Origin: Paulinella micropora
Lineage: Eukaryota; Cercozoa; Imbricatea; Euglyphida; Paulinellidae
Assembly (NCBI GenBank): GCA_019918135.1
Contig: WBZZ01000603.1
Coordinates: forward strand, 177,501-241,500
DNA: 64,000 nt
Direction: 5' to 3'
The notes beneath the pieces are model-generated. The model worked only from the letters and a program-made list of their open reading frames with translations. It searched no databases and was not told the DNA's origin. Made by a program: the position numbers and the translations under genes. Shown here one piece after another: positions 20,781 to 32,100 of this stretch (position 1 is its first letter; every line of letters begins with the position of its first letter).

Positions 20781-22507
20781 ATGGAGCCGGTGCCGTGTTA
20801 TGCGATGCTGTATGGCTGGGCGCTGGAGACGGACCCGGAGCCCCCGCCCGCCCTCGCTGCTCCCGCCGAGGCGCGCGGCCCGGAGTACCCCCAGCCGTGC
20901 CCCGCGCCGCCCCCGCTCGACCGGGTCCCGCTGCAGCGCGCCTCCCCGGGCGCCCCGGGCAGCGTCGAGCTCAACCCGGGGGTGTTGGCGTTGGTGGAGC
21001 GGCTGGCGCTGGAGCCCTGCGTGTTCGCGGCGCTCGCTAGCTCGCGCGCGTCGTTGCTCGGGGGGGGGGGGGGGGGGCTGCGCCTCGTGGGGGCGGCCGG
21101 CGAAGAGCCCCGGCACACCCCTGCGCGACGTGGTCCTGCGGCACGCGGAAGCCCTGGCCGAGGCCCTGTCGCAGGAATTCTTCAAGTTTGGGTTCGCGCT
21201 GCTGCGTACCCGGCCGGACGCGGTGCTGGGCGAAGTGTTGGAAGTAGTGAGCACCGCCGGCTACCAGCTCACGTACCGCGACGTGCGCGGGAGCCGGTGG
21301 TATACCTGCAAGCGGCGGGGCGCGGCGGGGGGGGGTGCGCGCGGCCGGCGGGGCCGGCGCGGCCGGCGGGGCCGGCGCGGCCGGCGGGCCCGCGAAGGCG
21401 CCGCTGCGGGTGTCGGTGGTGGAGTACGGGCCCTTCCGCCCCGGCGGGCGGGGGCAGTTCTGTTCGCCCCTGGGCGCCCTGCTGGAGCACTATGCCCTGC
21501 GGCTGCAGCTGGAGAACCTGCGCTTGGCGTACACCCTGGACCACGCTAGGGGAGCGCTGGTCCTGGGCCGGCGCCGCGAGGGCAACGTGGACCGGGCGTG
21601 GGAGAGCTGGCTGTTGCCAGGCGCGGCGGCCACGGCGGCCGTCGGGTCGGAGCCCGCGCACGCGAGGGGCGACGTGCCGGCCCGGCACCAGCGCACGCTC
21701 CGGCGCGCGGGCGACTCGCTGCTGTGCGAACTGGCCTGCCCGCCGCTGTACAGGTACCAGGTCCCGGGGCAGCGCAGCGGCCGGAATGCCCGTGCACCAG
21801 CGTGTCGGGCACCTGTGTCACCCGCGACAACACCAACCTGGTCTATGCGCGCGAAGCCCTGCGCCCGGAGCACGAGGTCCCCTACGCCCTGTGGTCCGAC
21901 CTGGTGGCGCGGGTCTTTGGCCTGCCCGGCGGCGCCAGGGAGGTGTCCGCCACGCCCGAGCACGCGCTGACGGCCGGGAGGGCGCTGGCCGGCTGGGCGG
22001 TTCGAGGCCCGCAGCCGTGCCCTCCGGACCGCCGTCGTGGAGCTGCTCAACTACGGGCAGGCGCTGACGATCGGCCCCAGGTGCCGGGCGCTGTCGTCGC
22101 GGACGGTGGAGGGGGGCCGGCGGAGCGGGCCGGCGGGCGGACCGGCGGGGCTGTGGCACGCGCTCCCCCCCCTCGCGCCACCGGACGCAGCCGCCGCGAA
22201 GCCGACCGAGGAGGAGCTGCGCGCGTACTGGTGGTCCGTCGAGGTCCTGCCGACCCCGGCGTCGGCCGCCGGGCTGGACACGCTGGTGCGTGTGCTGGAG
22301 CTGAGCGCCCGGCTGGCGGGGCCCGAGCTCGACCTGCTGCGGAACCTGTACCCTCGGCTGCTGCCGGAGTGGGCGCGGGACGCGGCCCCCCCGCCGGCCC
22401 CCCCGCCGGGGGCGGCCGAGCCGCGGACCGACCCGGCGGACGCCCCGCGGGCCGGCGGGGGGGCCGCCGGCGGCGGTCGCGAGGCGGACCCGCCGGGCGC
22501 GGGGTGA
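20781..22507 (+). CDS. Unknown GC-rich protein of about 575 residues, multiple frameshifts
   Basis: The ATG at 20781 gives MEPVPCYAMLYGWALE. The most protein-like reading then passes through frames that change at about 21110, 21330 (inside a GGCCGG repeat), 21775 and 22010. The recovered middle has RDVVLRHAEALAEAL, FFKFGFALLRT, GYQLTYRDVRGSRWY, VVEYGPFR, SPLGALLEHYALRL and LVYAREAL. The C terminus is Pro/Gly-rich. A structural protein such as a portal would fit the helix-strand pattern only loosely, and I would not name it. Runs of G at 21060-21077 and 21328-21337 sit near two of the breaks, so local sequence quality is a concern. Confidence 0.4.
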
Positions 22508-22770
22508 AGCTCCCTCCTCGCCACCTCTATTTTCCCGCTCCTCCGGGCAGGGGGCAGGGGCGGACCGCCTCCTTCCCCTCCCTTCCCCGCACGGGGCCCG
22601 CGGCGCGGCCCCCTTCCGGTATAACCAGCGCCAGACGTGGACCCCCCCCCCCCCCCTTCTTGCTCCCACCCCCCTCTCACCCCAAGACGGCCGAAGCTCG
22701 GATCCCCGTGCCTGAACCCCGGCGCGGGCGTGCCCGGCCTAGGCTCACATGCAGACACCAGCCTAACCGG
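22508..22770. other. GC-rich intergenic region
   Basis: Contains a C tract at 22639-22656. It may hold the 5' end of the following membrane-protein gene, whose start is not resolved. Confidence 0.35.
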
Positions 22771-23033
22771 TTTAGCGCGCTACCGCGAGTACGCGGACAC
22801 CACGCCTCCTCGCGCCCCCGGCTCGGAGCCGAGCGAGCGCCGGCCGAGGAGGCGTCGGCCGGGCCGGGCCAGACCGAGCCACCTGCCGGGCCTTCGGCCG
22901 GGTCAGACTACGCGGGCCGCGGCGCCCGGACCGCCCCGGGCCGCCCCGGGCCGCCCCGGCCCGCGCGTGGCAGCCGGACCAGGAATCCTGGCAGACGATC
23001 CTGCAGCGCCTGGAAGGTATCGAGCACCAGCGG

Positions 23034-23864
23034 GTGCGGGCCGACGACGCGCACCGGGCGCTAGAGGACTCACACAAGCAGCTGCGCGACGCGGCCGTCA
23101 AGGTGTGCCTCCTGCCGGACGAGCAGCAGAAGCAGTTCGTCTGGCGCGTGATGCTGTGCACGGCCGCTCACCTCTCCGCCGCGCTGGCGCTCACGGTGGG
23201 GCTGAGCGCCTGGCTGCGGCGCAGCACCTGGCTGTACGACAATCCCTGGAGCACCGCCGAGGTGCTCGCCCTGTGCCTCATGGTGGTGTGCACGTTCTAT
23301 GGCGGCTGCCACCGCTACCTGCCGGTCGTGTCGGTGGCCATGGTCGGCGGTTCGTCACTGTTTGCCAGCCTGCTGTTGGTCCATGCCGACTTCACGCTTT
23401 TTCTGACGGTCTGCGCCGCCGTGGACGCTTTCTACCTGCTGCTGGCCGCCTTCTGTTGCCAGCAGCGCGTCCCGTATGACACTATGCTCCTGCTGGCCGT
23501 GGTGGCCCTCGGCGCCGGCCTGGGCTTCTTCGCGCTGGTGTGGGAGCCCTACCGCGGGGCGCTGGCCCACCTGACGCTGGCCTGGACCGACATTCCCCCG
23601 ACGCTAGTCGACCACGTACTGCTGGTCTGGATCAGCACGCTGCTGTGTTTGTACATTGTGTGGCAGCTGCAGAGGCTGGTGCAGACGCACACGCTGTGCG
23701 AGACGTACGCGGCGTCGGTGCGCCTCTTTTTCAATATCGTCGAGGCCGGCCTCCTGCTGGGCGTAGGGTTCGGCGCCGCGCTCGACCGGCTGCAGCGCCT
23801 GCGCACCCGGGTCCAAGTGCTCTACGCCGCCGAGCGCGAGGCGCTCGAGCCGGTGCTCGCCTAA
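23034..23864 (+). CDS. Multi-pass membrane protein, Bax inhibitor-1/Lifeguard-like layout
   Basis: The frame is open upstream of 23034 through a probable coiled coil (QTILQRLEGIEHQR) but has no resolvable ATG; 23034 is a GTG. Seven hydrophobic segments are visible, for example LCTAAHLSAALALTVGL, VLALCLMVVCTFYGG, LFASLLLVHADFTLFL, AFYLLLAAFC, LLAVVALGAGLGFF, VLLVWISTLLCLYIV and LFFNIVEAGLLLGVGFG. The order resembles TMBIM proteins: F-V-x-R-V before helix 1, a C-x-x-R-V-P loop, and an N-I-V-E-A last helix. TMBIM proteins lower ER calcium and block apoptosis, and cytomegaloviruses encode relatives. The match is by pattern only; another seven-helix family is possible. Confidence 0.45.
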   Translation: MRADDAHRALEDSHKQLRDAAVKVCLLPDEQQKQFVWRVMLCTAAHLSAALALTVGLSAWLRRSTWLYDNPWSTAEVLALCLMVVCTFYGGCHRYLPVVSVAMVGGSSLFASLLLVHADFTLFLTVCAAVDAFYLLLAAFCCQQRVPYDTMLLLAVVALGAGLGFFALVWEPYRGALAHLTLAWTDIPPTLVDHVLLVWISTLLCLYIVWQLQRLVQTHTLCETYAASVRLFFNIVEAGLLLGVGFGAALDRLQRLRTRVQVLYAAEREALEPVLA

Positions 23865-24303
23865 AGCTCCCCGGGGGGCCTCCCTCTTCCGAACTAATCC
23901 CCTAGTCTCCACTTTCCTCTCTCTCTCCTCTCCCAAGGTGCGTGGCTCGGCCCGTCCCAGCAGTTATGAAAAAAGACTCTTCCCGTTTCCTCCGCGCACC
24001 TTGTGCTCCCCCCTGCCCCCACCTTCCGGTGGCTGCTGCCACCCTCCCCGTGCTGTCCGCGGGCAGCCCGTTCCTCTTGCAGCCACTCCTAACCCCGGAC
24101 CGGACCAGGGGCGCTCCCGGCCTTGGCCTCTCCCGCACACACACCCATCCCCCTCCCTTTCCTGCGCACTCTGCCCGCGCTCCTGCGCTTGTCAGTGAGA
24201 GACAGAGAAGGAAGTTTGTTTTCTTTGTGTGTGTGTCTCTCTCTCTCTCTCTCTCTCTCTCTTTGTTGTACAGCAAAGGTTGTGCTGGGGGCGCGCTCTG
24301 GCT
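23865..24303. repeat. Intergenic with CT tract
   Basis: Pyrimidine-rich DNA ending in a GT/CT run (24225-24262), about 40 bases before the ATG at 24304. Its position upstream of a gene start parallels GA/CT tracts at 8814 and 59989. Confidence 0.55.
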
Positions 24304-25875
24304 ATGAAGCGCACAGCGAAGAGGCCGGCCCCCCAGGAACAGCCAGCCTGGGCCGAGGGTCTGGTGGAGGGCGCGCTGTCGTGGCTTTGGAGCCTGCCGC
24401 TGGCCGAGGGCAGAGAGCGCGCCAGCAAACTAGAGAAAAAGGTCCTGGCTTGGCTGAGGGACCAGGAGCACCACAAGTCGCCTAGCACCCCGCTGACAGC
24501 GCTGCGAGCCATGCTGGTCGCCAGGGACCAACGGCACCTCCAGTGCACAGAACAGCAATGCGAGCATCCGGCAGAATCAGACTCGGAGTGGGTGCGTTCT
24601 GGCTCCTACAACCTGGTGACTCCCTTTTCGGCTGCGTACGTGGTGCGCGCGGGCTACGAGTACACGACTCTGGCGGACCTAGCTCGCCGCCGGAGGTGGG
24701 CCGACGTGCTCGCGCGCAAAGGGATTAGCCCCCCTTGCTTGCTGCGTGGCTACGCCACACCCGCGGTCGCCAGCGAGTATGACGAACAACTACGGCTGCT
24801 CAATTATAGCGCAGAGTTAATTCGACAGCAAGCCAGCCCCTGCGGCCGGGTACCCGGCACCGCGGAGGGCCTCCCGGGGTCCTGTACACGGGCGCCGAGC
24901 TTACGGCCCGGTCAGCAGAAGTCAGACCTTAAGTTCTACCTCGTGCGGCAGCTCGTCCGGCGGGGGAGGAGGTGGCCTTGTACTTGGCCGACCGCAGTCG
25001 GGCAGGCTCTTATCCCCAGGTGTTAGAGTCTGTCTATCAGGCCCTGGGTCGGTACGTGGCCCTGCTGTGGCCAGGAGAGGACGTACTTCTGCATTGATCT
25101 CAAGTTCCGCAACATGCTCTGGATCGGCGGCCGGGCCTACCTGATCGACCTGGAGCCGTATGACGGCTGTACCGTAGAACTAAGTGCTTTACCGCAACTA
25201 GAGAAGCAGCTTCGGGCAGCCCGGCACCAGGACGCCTGGACGTTAGCCTTGTACTTGTTTGCGCTGGCTAATTCGGTAGGAAGCCTAGACTGGTACATGA
25301 AGCAGCGGGGCTTCGAAGAGCCAGCGCCCGGCAGGAACGGTGCCCTAGACTTGGGGGCGAGCGGGGGTTTTCCGAGGGGCTGCCCCTTGGCCGTAGCCAT
25401 AGCCGTGCTGCGGGATAAGGCCGCGAGGTTGGGCAGGAACGCCACGGGGGACCCAGCGGTACAGAACGTCGGCGGGGCGGTGGCGCGAGGTCTCGGGCAA
25501 GCCATCCTCCTCCTGGCGTGGGCGTCGTGGCACGACCAACACTTCAAGACCTTTGCGGAACAGGTGGGAGCATATCTGCCCCAGGGGAAAGTCGCGGGAA
25601 TGGATGCCCGGATACGCGGGCACTACCTGGCTTCCGACCTGGCTTCCGCGGGCCAGAGCCAGGAAGACCACGCTCGCCTGGCTTACAGGCTGGCTTGCCT
25701 GGTGGTCTACGCGCTAGCTTGCCACCGCTGCCAGCTCATCAAGGCCACGGCCCTGGCTGAGCTGCTCGAGCGGCTGCGGCTGCTCCAGCAGCACCCGAGC
25801 CATGACCCCAGCCAGTGGCTCCCACAGAGAGAGCAGGTGGTGCACAAGCGCCAGAAGACGAGGCACCCAGGCTAG
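24304..25875 (+). CDS. Divergent protein kinase-like protein, two compensating frameshifts
   Basis: The ATG at 24304 starts a frame that runs to about 24955. A different frame (EEVALYLADRS to VLLH) is needed from about 24960 to 25094, after which the first frame resumes to 25875. The join reads VLLHCIDLKFRNMLW, a catalytic-loop D-L-K-x-x-N pattern, and AYLIDLEPYDG follows at the position of the DFG motif. No clear glycine loop or VAIK lysine is seen, so catalytic activity is doubtful. About 524 residues in total. The C-terminal domain is helical. The D-L-E in place of DFG is shared in style with the kinase-like gene at 57410. It could be an active divergent kinase or a pseudokinase. Confidence 0.5.
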
Positions 25876-26198
25876 GGCCCAAGCCGGCAGAGAGAGAGAG
25901 AGTGAGAGAGAGAGAGAGAGTGAGAGAGGCAGAGAGTGAGCGAGAGGGGGTTGGCGACCTCCTGCTCGGGAGTGCTTAGAAGGAGGGCGAGCCGCCGCCA
26001 GCCCAAGGCTACGCCCCCGTGGTTCTTGGGTCCCCGTGGTTCTTGGGTCTGCGCACCATTGAAAAGAAGCACGGCCGGCTGGGCGAGCGAGCACACGTGT
26101 CAGGCGGCCACTCCGGCCCGACTTCCGCACGCAGCCTGCGGGCGCGGCGTTTCTTCCCTCCTCCCTCCCCCCGTTCCCTCGGCCGACGGCACCAGCCG
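25876..26198. repeat. Intergenic with GA tract
   Basis: A GA-rich run at 25889-25936 follows the stop of the kinase-like gene. The next 250 bases, between convergent genes, contain a tandem duplication of GTGGTTCTTGGGTC at 26020-26048. No poly(A) signal is clear. Confidence 0.5.
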
Positions 26199-26199
26199 C

Positions 26200-29100
26200 T
26201 CAGCCGCGCGCGTACGACTCGTTCACGGGCACGATGCCGCCGTTGAGGCTGTTGCTGGCCAGCTCCAGGGAGCAGAACTCCTGGGCCACGAACGACAGCT
26301 CCACCTCCTGCCACGCCCGCGTCGTGCAGCAGCCGTCGATGTCGCTCAGGGCCTGCGTCATGTGCGCGCAGTCCAGGTCGTGCGGCACGAGCAGCGTCGT
26401 CTGCACGGGGTCGCACGCGTCGATGCTAAAGGTCGCGACGTAGCGCTGGAAGCAGCGGCCGCCGTACTGCGCCAGGCGCCCGGCCGGGTCGGCACCGCAG
26501 TTCTGGTCCGCCGCCGCGCCCCGGGCCACGGCGGCCTGGCTGACGTTGCCGCTCAGCGTCAGGCCGTGGGAGCCGTTGTAGCTGCTGACGTACGGGAAGT
26601 TGGTGGCCAGCACGTAGTCGACGGTGCCCGTGAAGTGCGTCGTCGAGTTGCCGACGCGCGCCACCGTGTAGCTCAGCACCAGCGACGCCAGCCGCGGCGC
26701 GGCGTAGGCGGGCAGCACCTCGAACGCGTACGTGCAGCGCTCCGGCTGCACGTTGGGGGCCAGCGCCTGGTCCGCCACCCGGAAGCTCACCGTGTGCACG
26801 CCGGGCGCGAAGGCCCAGCCCGCGTGGAACGCCTCGTCCGTGCCGTACGCGCTCTGCACTACGCCCGCGCCGGCCCGCGCCACCGTCACGTTGGTCGTCA
26901 GCGACGCCGGCCACACGTTGTCGACGGCGAGCCCCGCCAGGCCCGTGTAGAAGCTGTTGGTCGGCAGCGTCGCCTGCGCCTGGCCCAGCTGCGGGATGCG
27001 CACCGTGCGGTCGTTCCAGCCGGGCTGCAGCGCGGGCGGGCAGTCCACGAAGCGCGGCGGCGTGTCGTCCACGGCGCGGAAGCTGAGGCTGCACGTGCGC
27101 ACGTTGCCCGCCTCGTCGTCCACCGTCAGCGACCGCGGCAGCGTGGTGTCGGCGTCCACCGTGCCCGGGCTCACGACCGCCGAGCCCTTGCGGCCGCCGC
27201 CGTACGTGGCGCTCAGGTACAGGTCGTCGCCAAAGTGCAGGCCACGTCCGCAAACGTGCAGCGGTCCGTGAAGTTGTCGAGCGCGTCGCACGTGCTCGTG
27301 TAGCGCACAAACTCGGACGCCGGGTAGTCGTAGAAGACGGGCGGCTGCGAGTCCTGCAGGTTGCAGAGGAAAGTAGACACCACCTCGTTGCCGCTCTCGT
27401 CGACAAAGCGGCCCGTGAAGGCGTTGGTGCCGAGCCGCAGCTCCTGCTGCTGCCAGTACGCGATCTCGGCCAGCCGGTACGCGAGCTGGTTGAGCTCGGC
27501 CGCCACCGTGGTGCGCTGGCCCCGGCCGGCCTAGTACGCCACGAGCCCCTGCGCCTCCTGGAAGACCAGGTCCACCACCGTGGCCGGCGTCGCGGTCGCG
27601 TTCTGCGGCACCGTGGCGAGCCCCGCGCGGAACGCGTGCGTGTTGAAGGCCGCCGCGATCGCGGCCCAGTCCGCCGGCCTAAGCGTCTGGTTGTTGATGC
27701 TGGCGGACGCGAGCGCCACCTGATCCCGCGCGTAGAAGGGCAGGTACGGCGGCTCGCCCGCGCTCGGCGGCACGAGCTGCGGCCACAGCACGTTCAGGTC
27801 CAGCCCCGGGTAGTAATGGCGCGCGCGGTGCGAGATATTGGTGTCGGCGTCGGCGGCGTAGCGCGACTGCAGCACGTTCAGCGTCGTGACGGGCCCGTCC
27901 AGCGCCGAGCTCTGGCCCTGCACCTGGTTGTAGTCCCAGGCCCCGGCCGTGTGCGTCGGGCCGTACAGGTACGGGTACAGGTCGTCCACGAGCCGGAACT
28001 CGCACGTGTCTAGCACCTGCTGGTTGCAGGACGTGTCGGTGACGGACCAGCCGGCCTGGAAGCTCGCGTGGCCGTTGCTCGGCAGGGCCACGGGCACCAG
28101 GTAGCCGGCAGCCTCGAGCCCGGCCGACAGCACGGGCTGCTGCGTCAGCCCCGCGCAGCCGCCAAAGTGGTTGTCGGTGCAGTTCGGGCACGGCGCGAAG
28201 GGGTTCGCGGCCGCGCCGCCGTCCACGGCGCACACGCCCGGCAGCACGATGGGCGCGGCCAGGCTCGCCTGCACCTGGACCTGGTCGCCAAAGGACCAGT
28301 GGCCGGCGGTGGCGTCCCAGGCCAGATCGCGGTCGTACGAGTAGTACTTACTACTAGCTCAGCCGCAGGTCCGTGGTGGGCGCGGGGCACGTCAGCGTGG
28401 GCACCGAGGCGTCCAGCAGCGCGAAGCGCAGCGTGCACTGCGTCGACAGGCCCGAGTGGTCGTCGTACGCCGTGATGCGCGCCGTGAGCTCGTACGGCAC
28501 GCGCGAGATCTGCAGCAGCGGCAGCGTCTGCGTGTAGTTGGTGTAGTTCTGGCCCACCAGCACCTCGTACGTGAAGCTCAGCGCCGGGTCCGAGTTGTCG
28601 GTCGCCGCGTACCACGCCGTCAGGTCCAGGTCGTAGCCCGCCGTGCCCACGCTGATGTTCTGCACCTGCTCGGCGGGGCACACCGTGAAGACAGGCGCCT
28701 GGTCGTCCAGCACCCGCACGTCGAACTGGCACGACCCCGTGTTGCCGTACGTGTCAGTGTACGTGCGCACCAGCGTGTGGAAGGCTTCCGGCCCCGTGTA
28801 CGCGAGCGGGTCGGCCAACGCGTACGTGGTGACCACGGTCGCGTCGAAGTTGTCGGTCACCGTCACGTTGGGGGACGTGCCGCTCCAGTACCCGAGGCCC
28901 GGCAGCGTGTTCACCGTCAGGTCCGGGCACGTGAGCACGGGCGCGTCCACGTCGCGCACCTCGACGTACAGCACGCACGGCACCGGCGGGTTGCCGCTCG
29001 AGTCGGGCTCCGCAAACACCAGCGTCGTGGTGCCCACGTAGAAGCGGACCGCATCGCTCGCGTCGTAAAGCGGCAGCTGGAGCGTGGCGGCCAGCAGCGG

Positions 29101-32100
29101 CGGGTCGAAGCCGATCTCGCGCGACGCGTCCGTCTCGTCCACCAACAGGCGCCGGCGGTAGCCGGTCAGCACCGAGTAGTTGCGGCCCGGGTCGTTGCCG
29201 TACGTGGCCGTGTGCCCCGTCGCGTTGCTCGTGTTGGCGAGCGCGCACGTGACGACGGGCGGCACCACGTCCAGCGCCGTCACAAGCCAGGTGCAGCCGG
29301 GGTCCGTGAAGTTCCCGTCGCCCACCGCGCGCACCGTGACGCTCGTGGTCCGCGCCGCCAAGAAGTGGCCCTCCGCCAGGCTGGTCTGGTTCAGCCACAA
29401 TGCAGTGGGCACGCCCGTGGACACGAGCCGCAGGTCGGCGAATGTGGTGCCGGGGTTGAGCTGCACGCGCCCGCCCACGAGCGTCCAGGCCGCCGGCGCC
29501 CAGCTGCAGGCGCTGGCGCTGTTGTTCACGACAATGGTGCTCGTGTCCAGGCACTGCAGCAGGTTGCCGGCGGCCGACGCCGGCACGCCCAGCACCACCA
29601 CGCCCGTGCGGCACACCGTAAAGGTCCAGCACGACGTGGCCGGGTCGTAGGTGGTCTCGCCGCCCGCGCAGTACGCGTCCGTCTGCGCCAGCGTGCTGTT
29701 GTCGGCCGCCAGCACAAAGGCCGCCAGCTGCTGGCTGGCGTTCTGGAAGTCGCAGGCGCACACGCGCAGCTGCAACCACCGCGCGGGGTCGGCCACGTCC
29801 TGCACCACGTTCGTCGTCAGGTACCACTCGAACACGAGCTGCTCGTCCGGGAACAGCAGCGCCCGCTGCACCTGCGTGGCGTTGAAGCGCACGTAGGGCG
29901 AGCTGCTGGTGTTGCGCTCCCAGTGGCGGTAGCTCACGTGCCGCGTGCCGATCCCGTTGGGCACCACGTAGAAGTCGGTGTACGCGGGGCCCCGCACGGC
30001 CGTAAAGTCGGGCTTGAGCGCGTCCACCGTCCACGCCGTGCCGGGCGAGCCCGGCAGCGACAGGGTGACTGCGCCCGCCGCGCAGTGCGTCCCCTGCAGC
30101 TGGCTGGTGTCGAGCGTGCACGTGGCGCCCGCCGCGCAGGCCCGCAGGCAGCCGCCCTGCGGGTCGGGCACGTAGCCGCCGCCGCACGTGCAGTCGGACG
30201 CGCAGCCGAAGCTCTCGGGGTGCGGGTTCAGCTCGCAGGCCTCGGCGGGGCCGTGCGCCCCGTAAAAGTCCAGCAGGCCGTCACCGCAGTAGCCGGACAG
30301 CGTGACGACGGTCTGGCGCGTGGCCGACACGGGCGAGTACGGGCTGTTGTCCGAGCCCGTCGAGTACAGCGTGAAGGGCGAGTCTGCAAAGCTCAGCCAC
30401 GCGATGGCGGCCGGGTCGGGCGCGTAGCTCGTGTCGTTGTAGGCGCAGTTGTCGGTCGGGGGCGCAAAGCAGCCCGCGAAGCCCGCCACGGTGCGCAGCT
30501 GCACCGTGCAGGCCGGCTGGCAGTGCACGACGGGCAGCTCGCGGTCCTGGGCGTAGTAGCTGACGAGGCAGCTGGCGTTGTGGCCCGCCTGGTCGGTGGC
30601 GACGGCCACGCACTGCACGGCCAGCGACAGGGCGCCGCCGCCGCTGCCCATCCCCACGCCGAGCTGCGCCACGCGACGGCGGCGGGCCTCCCCGTCGCCG
30701 TTGCAGTCGACCACGACCTGCACGGGGCCCTGCACGTCCGAGCTGGTGTAGTTGACGCCGAAGCCGTCGGCCGTGGTCGGCCGCACGCCGCACAGGCCGG
30801 GGTCCATGCCCACCAGGTAGCTGGCGCTGGCGTTGCCGTTCGGCACGGGGCCCAGGTGGCCGTTGGCGCCGCAGCTCAGCGACGGCGCCTGGAGGTCGTT
30901 CACGAACAGGCGGCGCGTGCACACCGCCCAGTTGCCGGACGGGTCCACGGCAGTGTACGTCACGTTGTGCTCGCCGTACGACAGCCACTGGCCAAAGCCG
31001 TAGCTCGGCGACACGCTGAGGTACTCGCGCGGGCCCGCCGTCGCCAGGTCGGCGTTGAGGACCGCGTTGTCGCGCTCGCGCCGCAGCCCAAAGTCCGGCC
31101 ACAGCTCGTCGCTGCCCGTGTGGAGCCAGAACTGCGCCGAGCCGACGGGGATGCTGACCTCGGTCCGCGCGCCGCCCTGCCACACCTGGTTGGTGCAGTC
31201 CAAGAACACGGGCGGCGTCACGTCCACCACCGTGAGCGCCAGCACCAGCTGCTGCGGCACGGGCGCCGACAGCGTGGGCGTGGGCGGCCGCGCGCTCAGG
31301 TTGTACTGCCAGAAGCCCGCGTCCGACACCGTGAGCGTCACGTGCGTCACGCCCGGGTACAGGTACAGCCAGTCGGTGGCGCGGCCCGCCAGCGTGCGCG
31401 TGTACGTGGTGGTGCCGTTGACGAGGGTCTGGTTGGCGCTGGCCGCATAAAACCCCTCGTACGCGTCCAGGCACTGGTACTGCAGCCCGCCGCGAGGGAC
31501 CACCTCGTAGTCCACGAGGCACGCGGCCACGTTGCCGCGGTCGTCGTAGGCCGCGTAGCCCACGCGCAGCGACCAGCCGTACGGCAGCGGCCGGAGCGAG
31601 CCGAAGCCCGCGTTCGCCTCGAACAGCGCGCGCAGGCGCAGCGAGCCGGCCTCCGCCGCCGCCGGCCCGCCGCCCGCCACGCCGCCCGCTCCCGCCGCGG
31701 CCGCGTAGGTCGCGTACAGGTCCCGCGCCGCCAGCGCGTAGCACAGGTCGCAACCCCACAGCCACACCCAGTAGCCCCAGGCCGCGTACCCGGCGCCCGC
31801 GGGCGCGACGCAGAAGGTCGCGTTGCCGGGCTCGGTCGGGTAGCAGCCGGCCGACACGGCGCCGAGGTGGTCGGAGCGCAGCTCGTCCGGCGCCGTGCAG
31901 TTGCAGCCCGCGGGGCCCCTGATCGTCACCACCGTCGCGCCGTAGCTCTGTGACCCGTTCACCTCCGGCACCACCTGGTACCAGTGGCCGGCGTACACCG
32001 GCAGCTGCACGCACGTCCCCCCGGGCGTGGACACGGAGTCGCCCGCCAGCCACTCCTCCGCCGACTTCGGGCAGGCGCCGCGGCCGGGCTGCGTGCGCTG

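Noticed and set aside
20412-21254. Leftward 280-codon frame over the start of the gene at 20781
   Set aside because: Composition is Arg, Pro and Ser low complexity with no domain, typical of antisense frames in GC-rich DNA.
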